The notes under the pieces were generated by a model. It worked only from the letters and a program-made list of their open reading frames with translations, was not told the origin of the DNA and searched no databases. From Trichoplusia ni (lineage: Eukaryota > Arthropoda > Insecta > Lepidoptera > Noctuidae): DNA of 64,000 bases. Location: assembly GCF_003590095.1 (NCBI RefSeq), contig NC_039483.1:1860001-1924000 (forward strand), in the 5' to 3' direction. The position numbers were made by a program, and so were the translations under genes. Of this stretch, positions 38,608 to 51,798 are shown in pieces. Positions within the stretch are counted from its first letter, which is position 1; each line of letters opens with the position of its first letter.

Positions 38608-41600
38608 CCGACCAAAGATCACACTTGCTTATGTTTACCATTATGACGTAACTTGTGTCTCGGACACAACCTGTAGTCCGTTTTTTTCCATCTTAAAATA
38701 TCTGTGTCAGCAAACTGGCGGCTTGCAGGCTGTCTGCCGGTAGCAGTGTTCTTAATTTTAAAAGTTTAAGTACAATAATAATTTTGACAATTATTTGACA
38801 AAAACAATGTATTTATGATTTTATGCCAGGTGGAAAGGTAATATTGGGCCAGGCCTAAATAACTTTCTATTTAATAGGGAGGACAAGGAAAGTGGATGAA
38901 TCTGGTAGATGGTGCTGAAGAAAACTAATGGCTATTTATGATAAGTATCCTTGAAACCTCTTTTAAACAGCAGAATTTCGTCGAAAATCGATAAGTCTCA
39001 AATCGACAACACAAAACTTGTTGTGGACTTCCTAAGTAGGTAACAGTAAGACACTAATGTTGGTGTACACAGGAAATATTACCACAGCACTTGGCCAATA
39101 GGCACTGACAGCTGCCACGCCCGGTGACGCGTCGCAGGAAGCCAGCATTTTTGGCACAGCACTACATACACTAGACTCTAGCGGCTTTATCGTTTTAAAC
39201 CCTGGTTTTAAGTCACGATGTGGCTAGCTATGTTAAAAAGACAGATTCTGTTGCTTCCCATAAAAAAGGAACTAAGGAAGAGCCTTAAAACGGGGATGTC
39301 AACTTAACTTGTCCGGTGTAAAAACACTCTTTTGACGGATCACAAAATTAAACCAAAAAGTGGCGCAAAACACGGTGCTGTTACGTTTTACAATTAATTA
39401 ATTTCAGATTATCATCGTAATTATCTCTCTAAAAACCCTTTTCTACTTCCTCTTCTAAACAAACTTAGACAAAGCAGATGACAGATAAGTCCCACTACCA
39501 TCTCTATTGACAGCATCCCTTATTCTAAAGTCGGTCGACTTCTAGTCTAGCGCTATTCAGGCTATTAGGTATTAAAGAGTATTCACCCTATTCTACATTG
39601 GATGAGCACTTATCTAACCTATTAAATCGGGAGAAAAGAAAAACTTAACGTCTAAAGGCTTGTTACCCCATATAATGCGATCAATAACGGAATGTTACCT
39701 ATGGTGCAACAAAAGAGGTTATAGACCTCTTTAGTTCTGATATGTCCTAATGATTAATTGAGTATGGCCATTGGCCCGCCATTTTCTCGTGGGGATATTA
39801 AAAAGTGAATGTTTAATGAAACCTCAGCGCCATTCACCATCCGGTTACCAAACCTGGTGGAATTTTCCTCCGCAGTCTTTTGCAACACCTATCTGGTATC
39901 GTGTTGACTTGAGATAATTGTCAGTGATATAAGCTAGTCACGTTGAAGATTGGACGAGATCAAGGATTGCAGCAAGGTTTATCGTTCAACGCAAGGGACT
40001 AATTATATTTGATAGAAATAACATAATATACAGTTTGTTGCGCCGTTTTTTCTCTCACAGCAAAAGCACTTGGGAAGCGGTGAAGGGTGGACGAAACTGG
40101 GAGCTGTCTGTGTAACCTGACCTTTAAAAGGTGCTACTTAGTATCCTAATTTGAATAAATGAATTTTAATTTTTACTTTAATTTTGAAAACACATTTTTA
40201 CAAGAGCTGCAAACGAAAATCGGAATAAATATTTATTTAAAATTGATATTCTTCTAAATTGGTAAACTGAGAAAATATTGTTCTTTTTGGAGGCCAATGT
40301 CTAGCTATGAACTCCAATAGGCTTAATTTCATGATTGATTCGAAGCAGGTCTTCATTATACAACCATTCATCAAAAGAAACAAAATAACGTACAAAATAA
40401 AATTGAATCTCATCTACTAAAAAAAAGGCGTCCCAGGGATCGAACCTGTAGCACGTCACGCAATTCTACTTAACTTTTGTTACTACCTGAGGCCGAGGAG
40501 AATATAGTTTATAAAAACCTCCTTAATGCAATCTGCTCAAGAAATAGTAATAGAATCTTCTTCTAATCTTCTTCTAATACATACAATTCCCGTGTCACGA
40601 TGTTTGTTACCGTACTCCTCCGAAACGGTTCGACGAATTTTTATGAAATTTTGTACACATATTGGGTAAGTCTGAGAATAGAACAACATCTATTTTACAT
40701 ACCCCTAAGTGATAAGGGTTGCTCACACTAAAAAAAAAATTGTTTTCTGGACGAAATTTTTTGTTTTTTTTTACAATGTGGCATTAAAAATACATACGAC
40801 TAGAAATAATTTATTAGGCAAAACAACGTTTGCTGGGTCAGCTAGTATTATCTATAAATACGTTTATGCGAATAAAACAATATTAATAAAGTAATAACTT
40901 AAGGTACTAGCGACACGTGCCTATAAATATTATTTATTTAACAATTTATTGTCAGAGTAAACACAGCGTGTTCGTATTCTATGCTAAGCTTACATTTAAT
41001 AAAGATTTCACGTGTTTTACATCGATATTTACATACCAATTCTCATGACGAGAATCTACAATTAAATTTGTTTATAATAAAATATATTTGACCTCTAATT
41101 CCATCGCATAAGGTTGCTAATTGGAAACATAGATTAGTGTGTTTATGACTTTTTAGAATATATATTGTAATTGAACTTTAATTCAAATATTTAAGGAGTA
41201 ATCTTAAGCAAATGGTCATGTCAATGTAATTGTAATTTTGGTCTCGTATGATGTGACCTTGCAAGGGCGTCGTATGATTAAAGTATTGCGTGAATGTAGA
41301 CAAATGAGTTGTTAGTTTTGTAAATAAGTAAATTGTTATCCTTACATTGGAATGTTAATATCCCACTAACGGGCAAAGGCCTGTTCCTAAAGCTATTGAT
41401 CCCTTAACTATAGAAATATTCAGATTCGAAATACAAGATCAATAAACTAATGCGCTTATACTTTTTGAAAACTGGCTACTACAAACTGAATCTGCGAAAT
41501 GAGAAATACAGATAGAGTTAATAAATAAATATAGTTATCTTCCTTCCAAAGTTAAATTAAGCCTACAATCATTACTGACAGATCCAGGCTACTGTTAACC

Positions 41601-43000
41601 AACAGCCTTGCTAAAGCTCCGCCATGCGCGTGCGCACGTGCGTGCATGCATACAGCCGCGAAGTGTGGCAACACTGACCGCGCGCGCACGGTGGCGCCAT
41701 TATTTCGTCAGTTTGTATTCTAACGACTTGAACGTCGGACACTTTACTATTATTTAAGGTGCTTAATCTTTTTATTGCTTCATACAAACTAGTTGGTTTC
41801 TTGAGAATCTGTTGGCTACAGTCCATCTACAGACGCCTTGTTAATTTTTTGTCTTAGTTTGTAAAAGTTTTTATATGGAGATAGATCATTTCAAAAGCGC
41901 AACCTGGGCCGGAATTCCACTATTTACAATAGGAATGGAAATAGGATTAAAATTATACAATTGACTCGTCCTCCTACGTTTCTATATTCCAGTTTTAAAG
42001 CAATATAACTTGATGTTAATGGAGCATTCTAGCAGTTCAACACGTGTTGAAAAATAATTAGATTAGAACTTTTTTGAAATAATGAAATTCAAGGATATCC
42101 CTATATGTATGTTGTTTTGGTAACACCTGCTTATTTGTGACTACGGGATTCCTCATGGACACACACCCTTCGGAAGGGAAAGTGGGTAATGTCAGATGCT
42201 TAGAGACAAAACCTACACCGTGGTTCTTTATCATCCGCCTTTGGTGCATGCTATGCAATGCTTTACAATTCTTCATACACGATAATTCGGTAACACCTGA
42301 ATAAAATATGACAGCTTTGTTACAAACATTAAACTCTTCTAAACAATAACTAGATGGCAGCACTTATCCGATAATTTAATAAGTATGACATTAGAAGAGG
42401 CCATGACAATGGTAATTGTAGGAAAAATACGATAATTACAGAGGACAAGCGCACGCGCAGGCAAGATGTGCGCGTGCGCAGCTGCCCGCGATGTCGCCGA
42501 GAAAGATGTATGGAAACAAAGTGATCGTAAAACATTTTATAGATACGTTTACTGCCCTTATGTGGAGAGTAACGGGTTCTGAAGAAATATAATATTCATA
42601 GCTAAGCCTATACGAAAATTATTGTCAATAAGGTGTATTGTCATTATTCTGCGTTTGCGGGACTTTTATTGATGTAAATGTTTTATTATATTGCCAATAT
42701 TTACTGTAAATAATTAATGTCAATATTTATGGTGCCTATTGTAATGTAAAATTATTTGTTGCTTTCGTTGTATTAGAAAATTGATGCGTATGTACTGCCT
42801 TTAACGTCTTTAAAATTTCTGTACCCATAAGGTATTTCCTATTGTTTTTGCGTAGATACTTCAATATAACAAGAGATTCTTCGTAGTAGCTATCGTATTT
42901 CTCATACTACTGCAGATAGCCATTTTCATCCTGTACCAATATTAAGATAAGACATTTAACATAGACATATTACTTTGATCAATTATTATTAGAAGATCTA
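38608..43000. other. Gene-poor stretch with Z-DNA-type tracts
   Basis: No gene recognised. Contains a GC-rich patch at 39095-39135 with GACAGCTGCC, the inverted CTAG repeat at 40.6 kb, a 32-bp alternating purine-pyrimidine tract at 41623-41654, and another CG-rich alternating patch at 42450-42480. Confidence 0.45.
40574..40846 (+). mobile_element. CTAG-ended repeat, inverted partner of the 28.7-kb copy
   Basis: CAATTCCCGTGTCACGATG, ACTCCTCCGAAACGG, CATACCCCTAAGTG, and the end GTTTGCTGGGTCAGCTAGT, all reverse complements of the 28.7-kb copy in order. Both copies are about 255-270 bp with variable A/T runs in the middle. Confidence 0.65.
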
Positions 43001-43004
43001 AATC

Positions 43005-43315
43005 TTGGGGCCTGTGCAGAACCCCGACGGGAGCTAGCGAATACGAAAAAACGCCGAAATGGAGGTCATCATTGGAAAATAAAAACTCTCAGACTCCGTT
43101 GGCTCGGCCACGTCGAAAGGATGGGAGAAGATCGCGGTGTGAAGAGAGCGTATCTGGGACGATCAACAGGTAGAAGCCCTGTCGGTCGACCCAGGTATCG
43201 CTGGAGTGTCACAGTTGAGGCGGACCTTCAGACGCTTCACGCTGATGACTGGTGAGAAGTGTCAGAGACCAAGACTCAATTTGGGTCGCTGAGCCAACAG
43301 AGTAAGTAAGTAAGA
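43005..43315 (+). mobile_element. 5'-truncated LINE, 3' end of reverse transcriptase frame
   Basis: The plus frame reads LRWLGHVERMGEDRGVKRAY, then GRPRYRWSVTVEADL, LHADDW, a stop, and later FGSLSQQSK, followed by a TAAG microsatellite. RWLGHVxRM and GRPxxRW are the usual C-terminal signatures of non-LTR elements. A stop inside DDW-EVSE breaks the frame, so it is a relic. Confidence 0.8.
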
Positions 43316-43377
43316 TCACCATATTACGCTAAAATAGCAAGAAAGGATTACCATTTAATCCTTTTTTCCCGCGGGTT

Positions 43378-43512
43378 GTCACACACATTCAAGTCACATT
43401 TCCCAGAACAAGCATTCTTTGATCACCCAAACACTTGCACTACGCGAGGATCGCAGGCACCCGGCTTGGCGTGGGACCTATGCCACTCGACTATCAGTGC
43501 GATTTGACTAAA
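43378..43512 (-). mobile_element. tRNA-derived SINE, minus copy
   Basis: ACATTCAAGTCACAT, AACAAGCATTCTTTGATCAC, then GAGGATCG (inverted B-box) and GGGACCTATGCCACTCGACT (inverted A-box side). Confidence 0.55.
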
Positions 43513-43969
43513 TAAAAATATACTTCATGACACACATCTTTCCTCTGTCGTATAAGTACTAACAGACACAATACAACATAATATTGTTAGTATTCAATAA
43601 ATACTCTTTACTATCTTACCCACAGACAGATGACAATACGAGCCACCTCCCACGTTTTTCTCGCTTACATAAACACCAATAACGCGATAGATACCTTATG
43701 TAACTGGCAACACCTATTTCCACTACCTACAGTTGACATAACACTGGCAACACTGATGTTTGTAACATATCGAGAATTTTATTTCATTCTTGTTTTTTTC
43801 GTGTTATTATTTTAGGAATCGGAAATAAATATTGTCCTGAAAATAATTTGAATGTAATTTTTCATAAAATTTAGTACAAATACAAGTCATTAAATAATAA
43901 TTAATTAGTTATTGATTTAAAACGTCATCATATGTTTTAACTTTGTGTTCACATAGCTTTTAGAATAGC

Positions 43970-44150
43970 CAGGGCCGGATTTAGTGGTGGGCAACCGGGT
44001 CGAAAGCCCGGGGCCTCCACAAGCAGGGGGCCAACTAGTATGGTCGGTTTCTAAAAAAAGGTCGATTATTTTTTCAGGAATGAAAATAATTTTCGGGGGC
44101 TTCCACTCCTTGGTTGCCCCGAAGCCTCTGGGCCCTAAAATCCGGCCCTG
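43970..44150. mobile_element. hAT-type MITE with 8-bp target duplication
   Basis: Ends CAGGGCCGGATTTAG and, inverted, CAGGGCCGGATTTTAG; flanked by AGAATAGC (43962-43969) and AAAATAGC (44151-44158), seven of eight identical. 181 bp, noncoding, GGGGCC-rich like the copy at 27.1 kb. Confidence 0.82.
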
Positions 44151-44159
44151 AAAATAGCC

Positions 44160-47100
44160 ATGGTTACGATATCTTGGCATAATAAAAAAAACTGTTAAAA
44201 TTTGTTTCATAAACAGTTCAACGACCAATAAAGTTATTTAAATAATATAAACTAATCTTAAAAACTCTTCAAGTTTTTACCCAAAATTATCGAAATAACA
44301 GTTAAATTACATCAGTTCCTGAGGTCAAACCCTTTCAACATTACCTAACAGATTAATGTCAAACCCACCTGCTTAAGGGATCGGTCAGTGACTCCAACCG
44401 GTCACTGGAATGCACCTTAATAATACTTCCGTCTCTTTCACTCATCACAGCAAAAACAGAGACAACAGATGGTCCACATTTTTTGTATGAAAGTGATTGA
44501 GATCACGATTTCGGATTTATTGGAATTTGAAGATTCATTGCTTTAGAAGACTGGGGTATTCCCGTGACGGCCGTGACTTAAAGTTAAAATAAGCCTTTGT
44601 AAAATGACACCAGAATCTTCTTTCAGTATATTTTTGTAGTATTAATATTGAAATAGTAGTTTTTGAGGAAAGCTAGACTGAGAGTCGCTACGCAATTATA
44701 AACACAGATTTGAGATTAACAATGATGAAAAACACCTAGATATCAGAATGTGGCTATAACAAAAACCAAGTGAGTTTGAGAATAGGGAGGCATTTTTGCC
44801 TAAGAAATACAGAAGTGAAATCTTAAGACAATGTTAATAATTTAATTCAAACTGACTCTGACTAGAGGCCCTTCCGTGTCGGCTTAAAACTACTATCGTT
44901 GTAGATGTTAAAAAGATACTCCGCTTTACGCCATGTCACTCTTTCACAACTGCAATATTATATTATTTGAAGATGTAGCCAAAGATCCCCGACTTTACTT
45001 AAAGTCAGTTACTATCGTTGCTCCTTTGGTGCACCCAAAGTGGCGTTTACATCGAACTTTTATAGTTGACGTAACTATCTAAGTATCTAATACCTACCGG
45101 AATTGTTTACAAACTGTTAAAAAATAGCATATAATATAGACTATAATTAAATAACTTGCTTTGAGTCTGCTGATGCTCTAAAGTTATTAATTTTTTGCCA
45201 ATTTTATTGAACGTCATGTATTTCCGTGATTTTATGCGCCACGTTTAAATTAATATATTCTCTATAGCGTATATGTGCTTTCTTTAAAATAATGCACGAA
45301 GCGGCTATCAGGAAACCACGCCCGGGAAATTACCGTCCCCTACTTCAATACACACCTACAAGTATGTAAGAAAGGTTTTTTTCTCGTTTCTCGTTTAGTG
45401 AGCCTTAAATAAAGTCTTGACCTTTTACCTCTGTGAAGGTAGACTGGTAGAAATTACTCCATGGCATTTCGCCCCATACTTGACATTTATACTGGTTGAC
45501 CCCTAAAGACTCAATTTGGGCTGGTGGACAATGTTCATTTAATCGTCTTGACTTAAACTTTCCACGAAATTATGTTGTATAAAAAGGTTTTATAGATGAA
45601 ATATGGAAATAATTACACTCTTAGTCCATTGCAAGTTTTATTTGGCCAGAAACGATTGCGAACCGCATCAGCGTAAGTACTTTCTCAAAAAGTTTACAGT
45701 GTTCAATGAACTTGAAATTATTTTTGGAAAATATTTCTGAAATGCTTCAAGTGAGTTTTTCATCCATGTTAAATAGGTAGGAATAATGATTACGAGTCAG
45801 TTCGCTTTCCCGACACTAAAACAAAATAATTCAACGAATTAATATTGTTTAATCAACACAAACGTACTGATTATTACTCGTTAGGCATTATTTCGTTGAA
45901 TAACAAAATTTGTAACAATTGATACAGTTGCTATTCAATTGTGAAACTCGCCAATTTACGAACATCCTTCCAATTAAATGGATAAAATTACACATCCCAA
46001 ATAGGTTAAATATTGCTCAACATCCATTAGACATGGCCGTTAAACCCAATTAACTATTCATTTTCACATCAATCCATCCTTTATGCGAGAGAAAACATAA
46101 AAAAAAATATGTTTTCTCTCGTATTTGACATCTGTCAAATGACAGTCTGTCAATTCATCAAAACTGTCATGGCGGCCAACCCAAAATTAAGTCTCTGTTA
46201 AGACTTTGTTTTTATGACCAGCAATTACGAAAACTTATTCTTTATCTGTACATAAGGAAGTATTTATACTACATTAATGGTCCGGAACTTTTCCATACTG
46301 ATGAGGTTATGGGTTCAAGGAAGGTAAACATCTTAACATCCTTCTTAAAAAAACAGTGTTACCAGAAAGTATTAATAACGCCTTTGAAACGATGAACACC
46401 AAGAGAATTAATAATACCATTGAAAAAATTAATTATCTTCACATTGCCAACTAAATTGTCAATTTTTTTCAAGGGAAACTTAAATGAAATGGTCATTCTT
46501 TGTGTTGTAAATAGTACATAAAAGGTATTACATACACCGATCACGTCCAAACAGTTCACTCTTGACACGATCAAACATTGCCGGCCATACAAATATTTGT
46601 CCTGTTGCGGAAACATTCAAGTCGATGTCCTTCGTTAACTACATGAGTTTATTTTTTTATGAACGCTATGCATTGACTTCTAAAAAAGGTTGAAGTCTTT
46701 TAAATATTTTTTTCTATCGTATTTAATTACATTATGTACTTATTACACGTACGTATGTATTTATCTATTGGAATTGACGATATGCCAAAAGTTTTCTGCA
46801 TCAACACACCTGGCTGTATCAAGTGAGACAAAGTGTACCCCGATTTTTTTCACAAAAGCTTTACGAAAGGTGACAAATATTACTAGGTACTAAAAATGGT
46901 TTATGCTCGACTTATCTTAGGCAAAACGCCAAACACTTTGTTGATTAGAGTCACGTTGCGTGCATGTGACATCTTGAGGTCTTCCCGAATGTTTTCCGCA
47001 TATGAAGACAGGTTCACATAAATCATGTACAATACAGGCTTTATCAAACAATACCTTTTAAGGGCTCTTCAATAATATACCGATATTTTTAGCCACTTAT

Positions 47101-50100
47101 TTTTGAAATGAAAACTTTTTGCAATTTATTTTTTTGGACATTTAAGCACTGGCGGAAAATATATTATATCTTTTAAGTCTGAGTCATTATATTAAAGTGT
47201 AAAAAATCTTCCACATCTAATTACGAAGATTATCATAATTTTTGTTATTTATATTATTATAATGACGTGACAAGGTGCTTTGTAGCGGCATAAACGGTGG
47301 GAAAAGAAATAATTGCTGTTGAAAGAGATATTTTTTTCTGCTTTAGGATTGCACGAATTGACAATATTTATATCTTTTGGTGCTAAGTAATAATGGATAA
47401 TGTCAGTTACAAAAGCAACGCGGAATCCCGATTGGAAAGTTTCTCGAAACCTGTTAATTGTTGACTCATAGAGACGTTATTTGAATCTGTTGTTTTAAAG
47501 GAATGCCGAAACTTGGTAATATAATGAAGAAAGGTAGGTTCTGAAACAGGTTAATCAAATATTGATTGAATTAAATGAACATGAACCCTTATTAACTACA
47601 TTTATAATACATTTTGTCATAAAGTATGTTCAATATTTTTCATATCCATTATTCATCATTCTTATAATGCATAAAATGTTTTCGCATGTTTACGCAAGCC
47701 TTTCGCCAAAACGCGCTTTGCTCATATATACATTTCAGGCGCACACTAGAATACGCACGCTGTGATTTCCTCGTCTCAAGAAAAAGTATTATATCTATCC
47801 AAGTTACATTTAGGTAATTGTTGGCATTGATATAAATCTCTCGAATGTGTGGAGCCGACAGATCAAAATCACGTGACTTTCCAAAAGGATATGTAATTTT
47901 ACACTAATTAACGTAATTTGACACTAACGTATGTAGAAATCGTAAAGTTATTGTGCTACATGGGTAGAGCAGTTCATATTACGTCTATTTTTTGTCATCT
48001 ATGATTGCGTTCAAAAGATTAATGGGTGCTGAACATTCGGTCTAAGATTTCCTAATTTGCGAACTTATGTTTGTAGGACTCAACGAGCGAGTTTTTGAAG
48101 ACCTTTAAAAGTGATTTCCTTTTGCACTTTCATATATCTTCAAGTAGGTAAAGAAATGAGGTTAATTTCTTTTAAGAACCTCAAATATCAAGGCTTCTGC
48201 CAAGGCATAATTCGATGATTAAAAATGAACTTTAGTTACCTCTACACAAAGGCTAACCAGTAGGTAAGGTACAACACCCCGTCTTTACTTATTTTCGTCC
48301 CTCATAACATCTTTACTTGGTAAGGTATCATTTTACTTTTGAAAAGACATAATTCATGATATTTTCACAAAGACGTTTTCCTGTGTTGGATTAATTAGCC
48401 TTGGGGTTAATTGTGTTTTTAATCATCCTTCTTCATGTTCTAAAGCAATCAGAATTTGGGGATATACTATGTTTTGTGTTGTCCCGTAATGAAGTGAAAT
48501 AAGGCTATTCTGCAAAATAAGATAAACGTTATTATAATCACATGGCATTTTTAGAGCCAGCTGGTGTCGATATTTACTAACTGGCTACCCTGAGAAGAAA
48601 GGTCGAAGCATGCTAAACATACTCAGGGGTCATAGCCTCTTTTAAAGTCCGTTGCAGTTATAGAAACAAGACCGCTACACTGCGGAGAGCGGCATCTCTC
48701 TCAGTACCAAACATGTATACGGTTCCCTGTTCCCCTGAATCTAAAACAAAATTCCAACAGGAAAACTCAGGTACTTTCGAGACGAGACAACCCGCGGCTA
48801 TCACTAGTACAAAATAATAGTTATTATTTATAGTCAGTAACGAAATAAACTACCAACAAGCATTCTCTAGTCAATGGGAACTGTGACAGGTTAGTTTAAC
48901 GACGCGCACCATTGTGAGAAAGATGCAATGTTTTTGCTTCGACGGTGAGTTTCCCATGCATACAAACGCCAACAATTTGTTGCGTCTTGTTTATTGTTAT
49001 CATAAGAAAACTTAAACTTGTGTATTTTTTTCGTATTTAGCTACTTCTGTCCGTAGATAGTCGAATTACAACAACAGCAAACAAATTATCTATTTTTTTT
49101 ACTAAGCACATGTAATACTTTTTCATAGTATCTAGGTACTTTATCGTTTCTCTTTCTGATCTATGTGATGTGGACTTCTGAAAAATTCACGCCAAGGTAA
49201 GTCAAGGTATCCTTTATATCAGTAGCTGTGTAAAGTTTAAAATTAGACGTAAGTCTTTCGAAAGAGATCAGTAGATTTCTCACTATTTACTAGATCTCTA
49301 GCATACGGAGGGTAAATGTAAAACTGGCGCGCACTTTGACGTAATATTGACGACAGATAACACACGTGCCACAGATGAAAAAGGACTAGCTAAGTGAAAG
49401 GAGTCCGAATGCTTGCGAAGTTGCCGGTTATTATGTGAGTTACATAACGTGCCGGTATCAAACCAGTCTTTATCTAGGACAAGTGGAAAATTATTTTATT
49501 ATTTATCTTCACCAAAATAAATAAACTTAATAGAAGTTCTTCGACTGACCCTTTTATTTGAGACCGAAAGTGTATAGTTCATAATTTGTTACAGATTATT
49601 TTCCAAATATTTATACTATATGAGGCGTGGAAGACATATTGTGTTATTTATCTAGGGACAATTATGTTTTTTTATAATGTGAGTAGTCTATGACAAAAAC
49701 GTTAGTATCAGAGTTTGCCAGATGGCGCCACGTATAGCGTATAAGGTCGTGAAAGAAATCAAACATTTTTGTTACGTAGACCACATTTTTATCATACGTA
49801 ATAAATCTCTATCGTTAAATCTTGGACAACGGACATTATTTAATACTTAAAAAATATCAAATTAAATATTAAAATATTTTACCACAAAAATTATTAAGTT
49901 CTTTAATATTTAAATGTACGGACACCAACAATAAAATAATTTTACACGTGTGAACGTAATTAGCAACATAATTATATATTTTTAATAAGAATTACTCATT
50001 AAATTTAATTACCTACCTGGAAAAGATTTTCCGAGACAGAAAATGCTACATACCTAATGTTCTTATTATTTATACGACATTATTTCTAGACTATTAAATA

Positions 50101-50345
50101 AATTGTTCTTCTATAATTGCCCGTTCGACTAGAACATACAGCTGAGTGAACAAATAAAGATATTGTATTTACATAAAACTATAAAGGCACGCAATCTTTA
50201 TTCAAGCCATGATTCCCTTGGAAACTGGGTACTGAATGATTATAACTACTTGGCAAATACTCTATGTTATATGTTCAAGAATACTCGCCATATAAGTTAA
50301 TTAATATCTACTTAATGTAGAGTGTCATATGTGTCCACTGAAGCA
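44160..50345. other. Gene-poor stretch
   Basis: No gene recognised. A hairpin plus TGACA palindromes sits at 46086-46180. CCAGATGGCGCCA at 49718-49730 is CTCF-like. A possible plus-strand donor at about 49199 (CCAAG then GTAAGT) lacks a matching acceptor. Confidence 0.45.
46086..46121. repeat. Perfect 14-bp hairpin with oligo-A loop
   Basis: CGAGAGAAAACATA and its exact reverse complement enclose eight A residues. Directly after it come TTTGACATCTGTCAAA, a palindrome, further TGACAG/CTGTCA copies, and ATGGCGGCC, a YY1-like site on the other strand. Confidence 0.75.
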
Positions 50346-50550
50346 GGGCCCCGATTCTGCTATTTACCGATGTAATAGCTGATGAATGAATGGAAATTGA
50401 ATCAAATTGGTACTATTTGTTTTATTCTTAGCATTTTTTAAACACAATAATGGGAAATTCAGTACGGCAGGCCGCGGCGCGGAATACTCCCGGTTAATTT
50501 ATTTCCAATTATTGTGTTGGCAAAAGACTTAAGAGGATATTAATAGTACC
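50346..50550. mobile_element. Foldback MITE, right arm truncated
   Basis: Second copy of the 1.5-kb-position element: GGGCCCCGATTCTGCTAT, AATGAATGGAAATTGAATCA, then CCAATTATTGTGTTGGCAAA. The match to the full copy stops at about 50550, so the outer part of the right arm is missing. The centre carries a GC-rich insertion, GGCAGGCCGCGGCGCGG. Confidence 0.65.
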
Positions 50551-50774
50551 GGACACCTTGTAAACCTATCATTTCAAAGGCTCATGAACACTTGCATTTA
50601 GCCTGATTGTGGAAAAAAATACTTTAAACATTGGTGGTAGAACTTTTGAATTTCGTAGTGATTTAAAAAAAAATCCCTTTGACTTTTGAATCAGATGTAA
50701 AACTGAGAAAATGTCGCTTGAATTTTGATCGACTGGATCTTTATCCTCTCCACTTACCGATAACTTTGTTTTTT

Positions 50775-51247
50775 ATCTGAGGGCACGGCAGTGCCCCTGC
50801 CAAGTCTCGAGCAAAACGGGCACGGCCGTACCATCTTTTCTCGAAGCGATTCGCGGCTGTTTCGCCCCCCCTGTATCTTCGACGTGGACAAAGCTAGGAG
50901 TTTAGCTTTTCGGGGAATAATAGTAGGCATTAGAACAAGCTTAAGTTCGAAATTACATGCCAATTGAATTAATGGTTTAGGAGTTACGGTCGATCAAAGT
51001 TACACCATTTTGTCACTCACTGACTCACTGACTCACTGACAGATCATCAAAAATCTAAGGTACTTCTAGCAGACTTAGAAACTTCAAATTTTGCACCAAG
51101 ATAGGTCCTTAGCCACATATAAAGGAAAAATTATAAAAACATTAAAAAATAATATGCCATAGAAAACAATTTTATATTTGCGGTTTGGCAAGAACATTAT
51201 GTATGGATTTTGACTGCATTGTTAACTTTGTTCGTTGTTTAAGTACC
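50775..51247 (-). repeat. Compound inverted repeat, arm A
   Basis: 473 bp that is nearly identical, inverted, to 52076-52550. It carries CTGAGGGCACGGCAGTGCCC at the outer end, a GACTCACT triplication and AAAATCTAAGGTACTTCTAG. A short open frame in it appears in both arms by identity only and resembles no protein I know. Confidence 0.9.
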
Positions 51248-51798
51248 TATTCAATTGGATGAATACATACATAGAATAGAAAAGAATAATATAAATGTAA
51301 TACACAGACTATCATTAATACAAATTAATACATAAAATTCATAATTCATTAAATTAATAAAGCTAAAACTCCATTGTATTGCGATAAATATTGTATGCGC
51401 GCTCGATAGATGGCGTTGTACGTGTCTGAATCGCGCTATGGTTTCGTTACAAAGCGCAGTCTAAGTAGTACTTCAGAATAATTCGATAATTTTCATTTGA
51501 TAGCGCCACCTGTCTATGAAAAACCATTTCGAAACTAAAAAATATTGTAGTGATAATTGATATTCGGAGAACTTTACGTGTTATTTAGTTTAGTTTAGCT
51601 ATAGTTTGTAAGTTACTAGATATATATATGCATATATATATAAGTTTAAGCTTGTTTACATTAGAAGTAACGAAGTCTCAGAGAAGAAACAAAAGAGATA
51701 GAGATAGAGAATGGGTTCTAAGCAAAGCAGTAGCTGAAGTCCTAGAAATTATGACACCTAAAAAAAAGAAAGAAATACACTTACAAAAAATAAATGAG

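Noticed and set aside
49150..49205. Plus-strand donor CCAAG then GTAAGT
   Set aside because: No open frame with an acceptor leads into it.
50754..50963. 70-codon minus frame and its twin at 52362-52592
   Set aside because: Conserved between the arms only because the DNA arms are near-identical; no recognisable protein.
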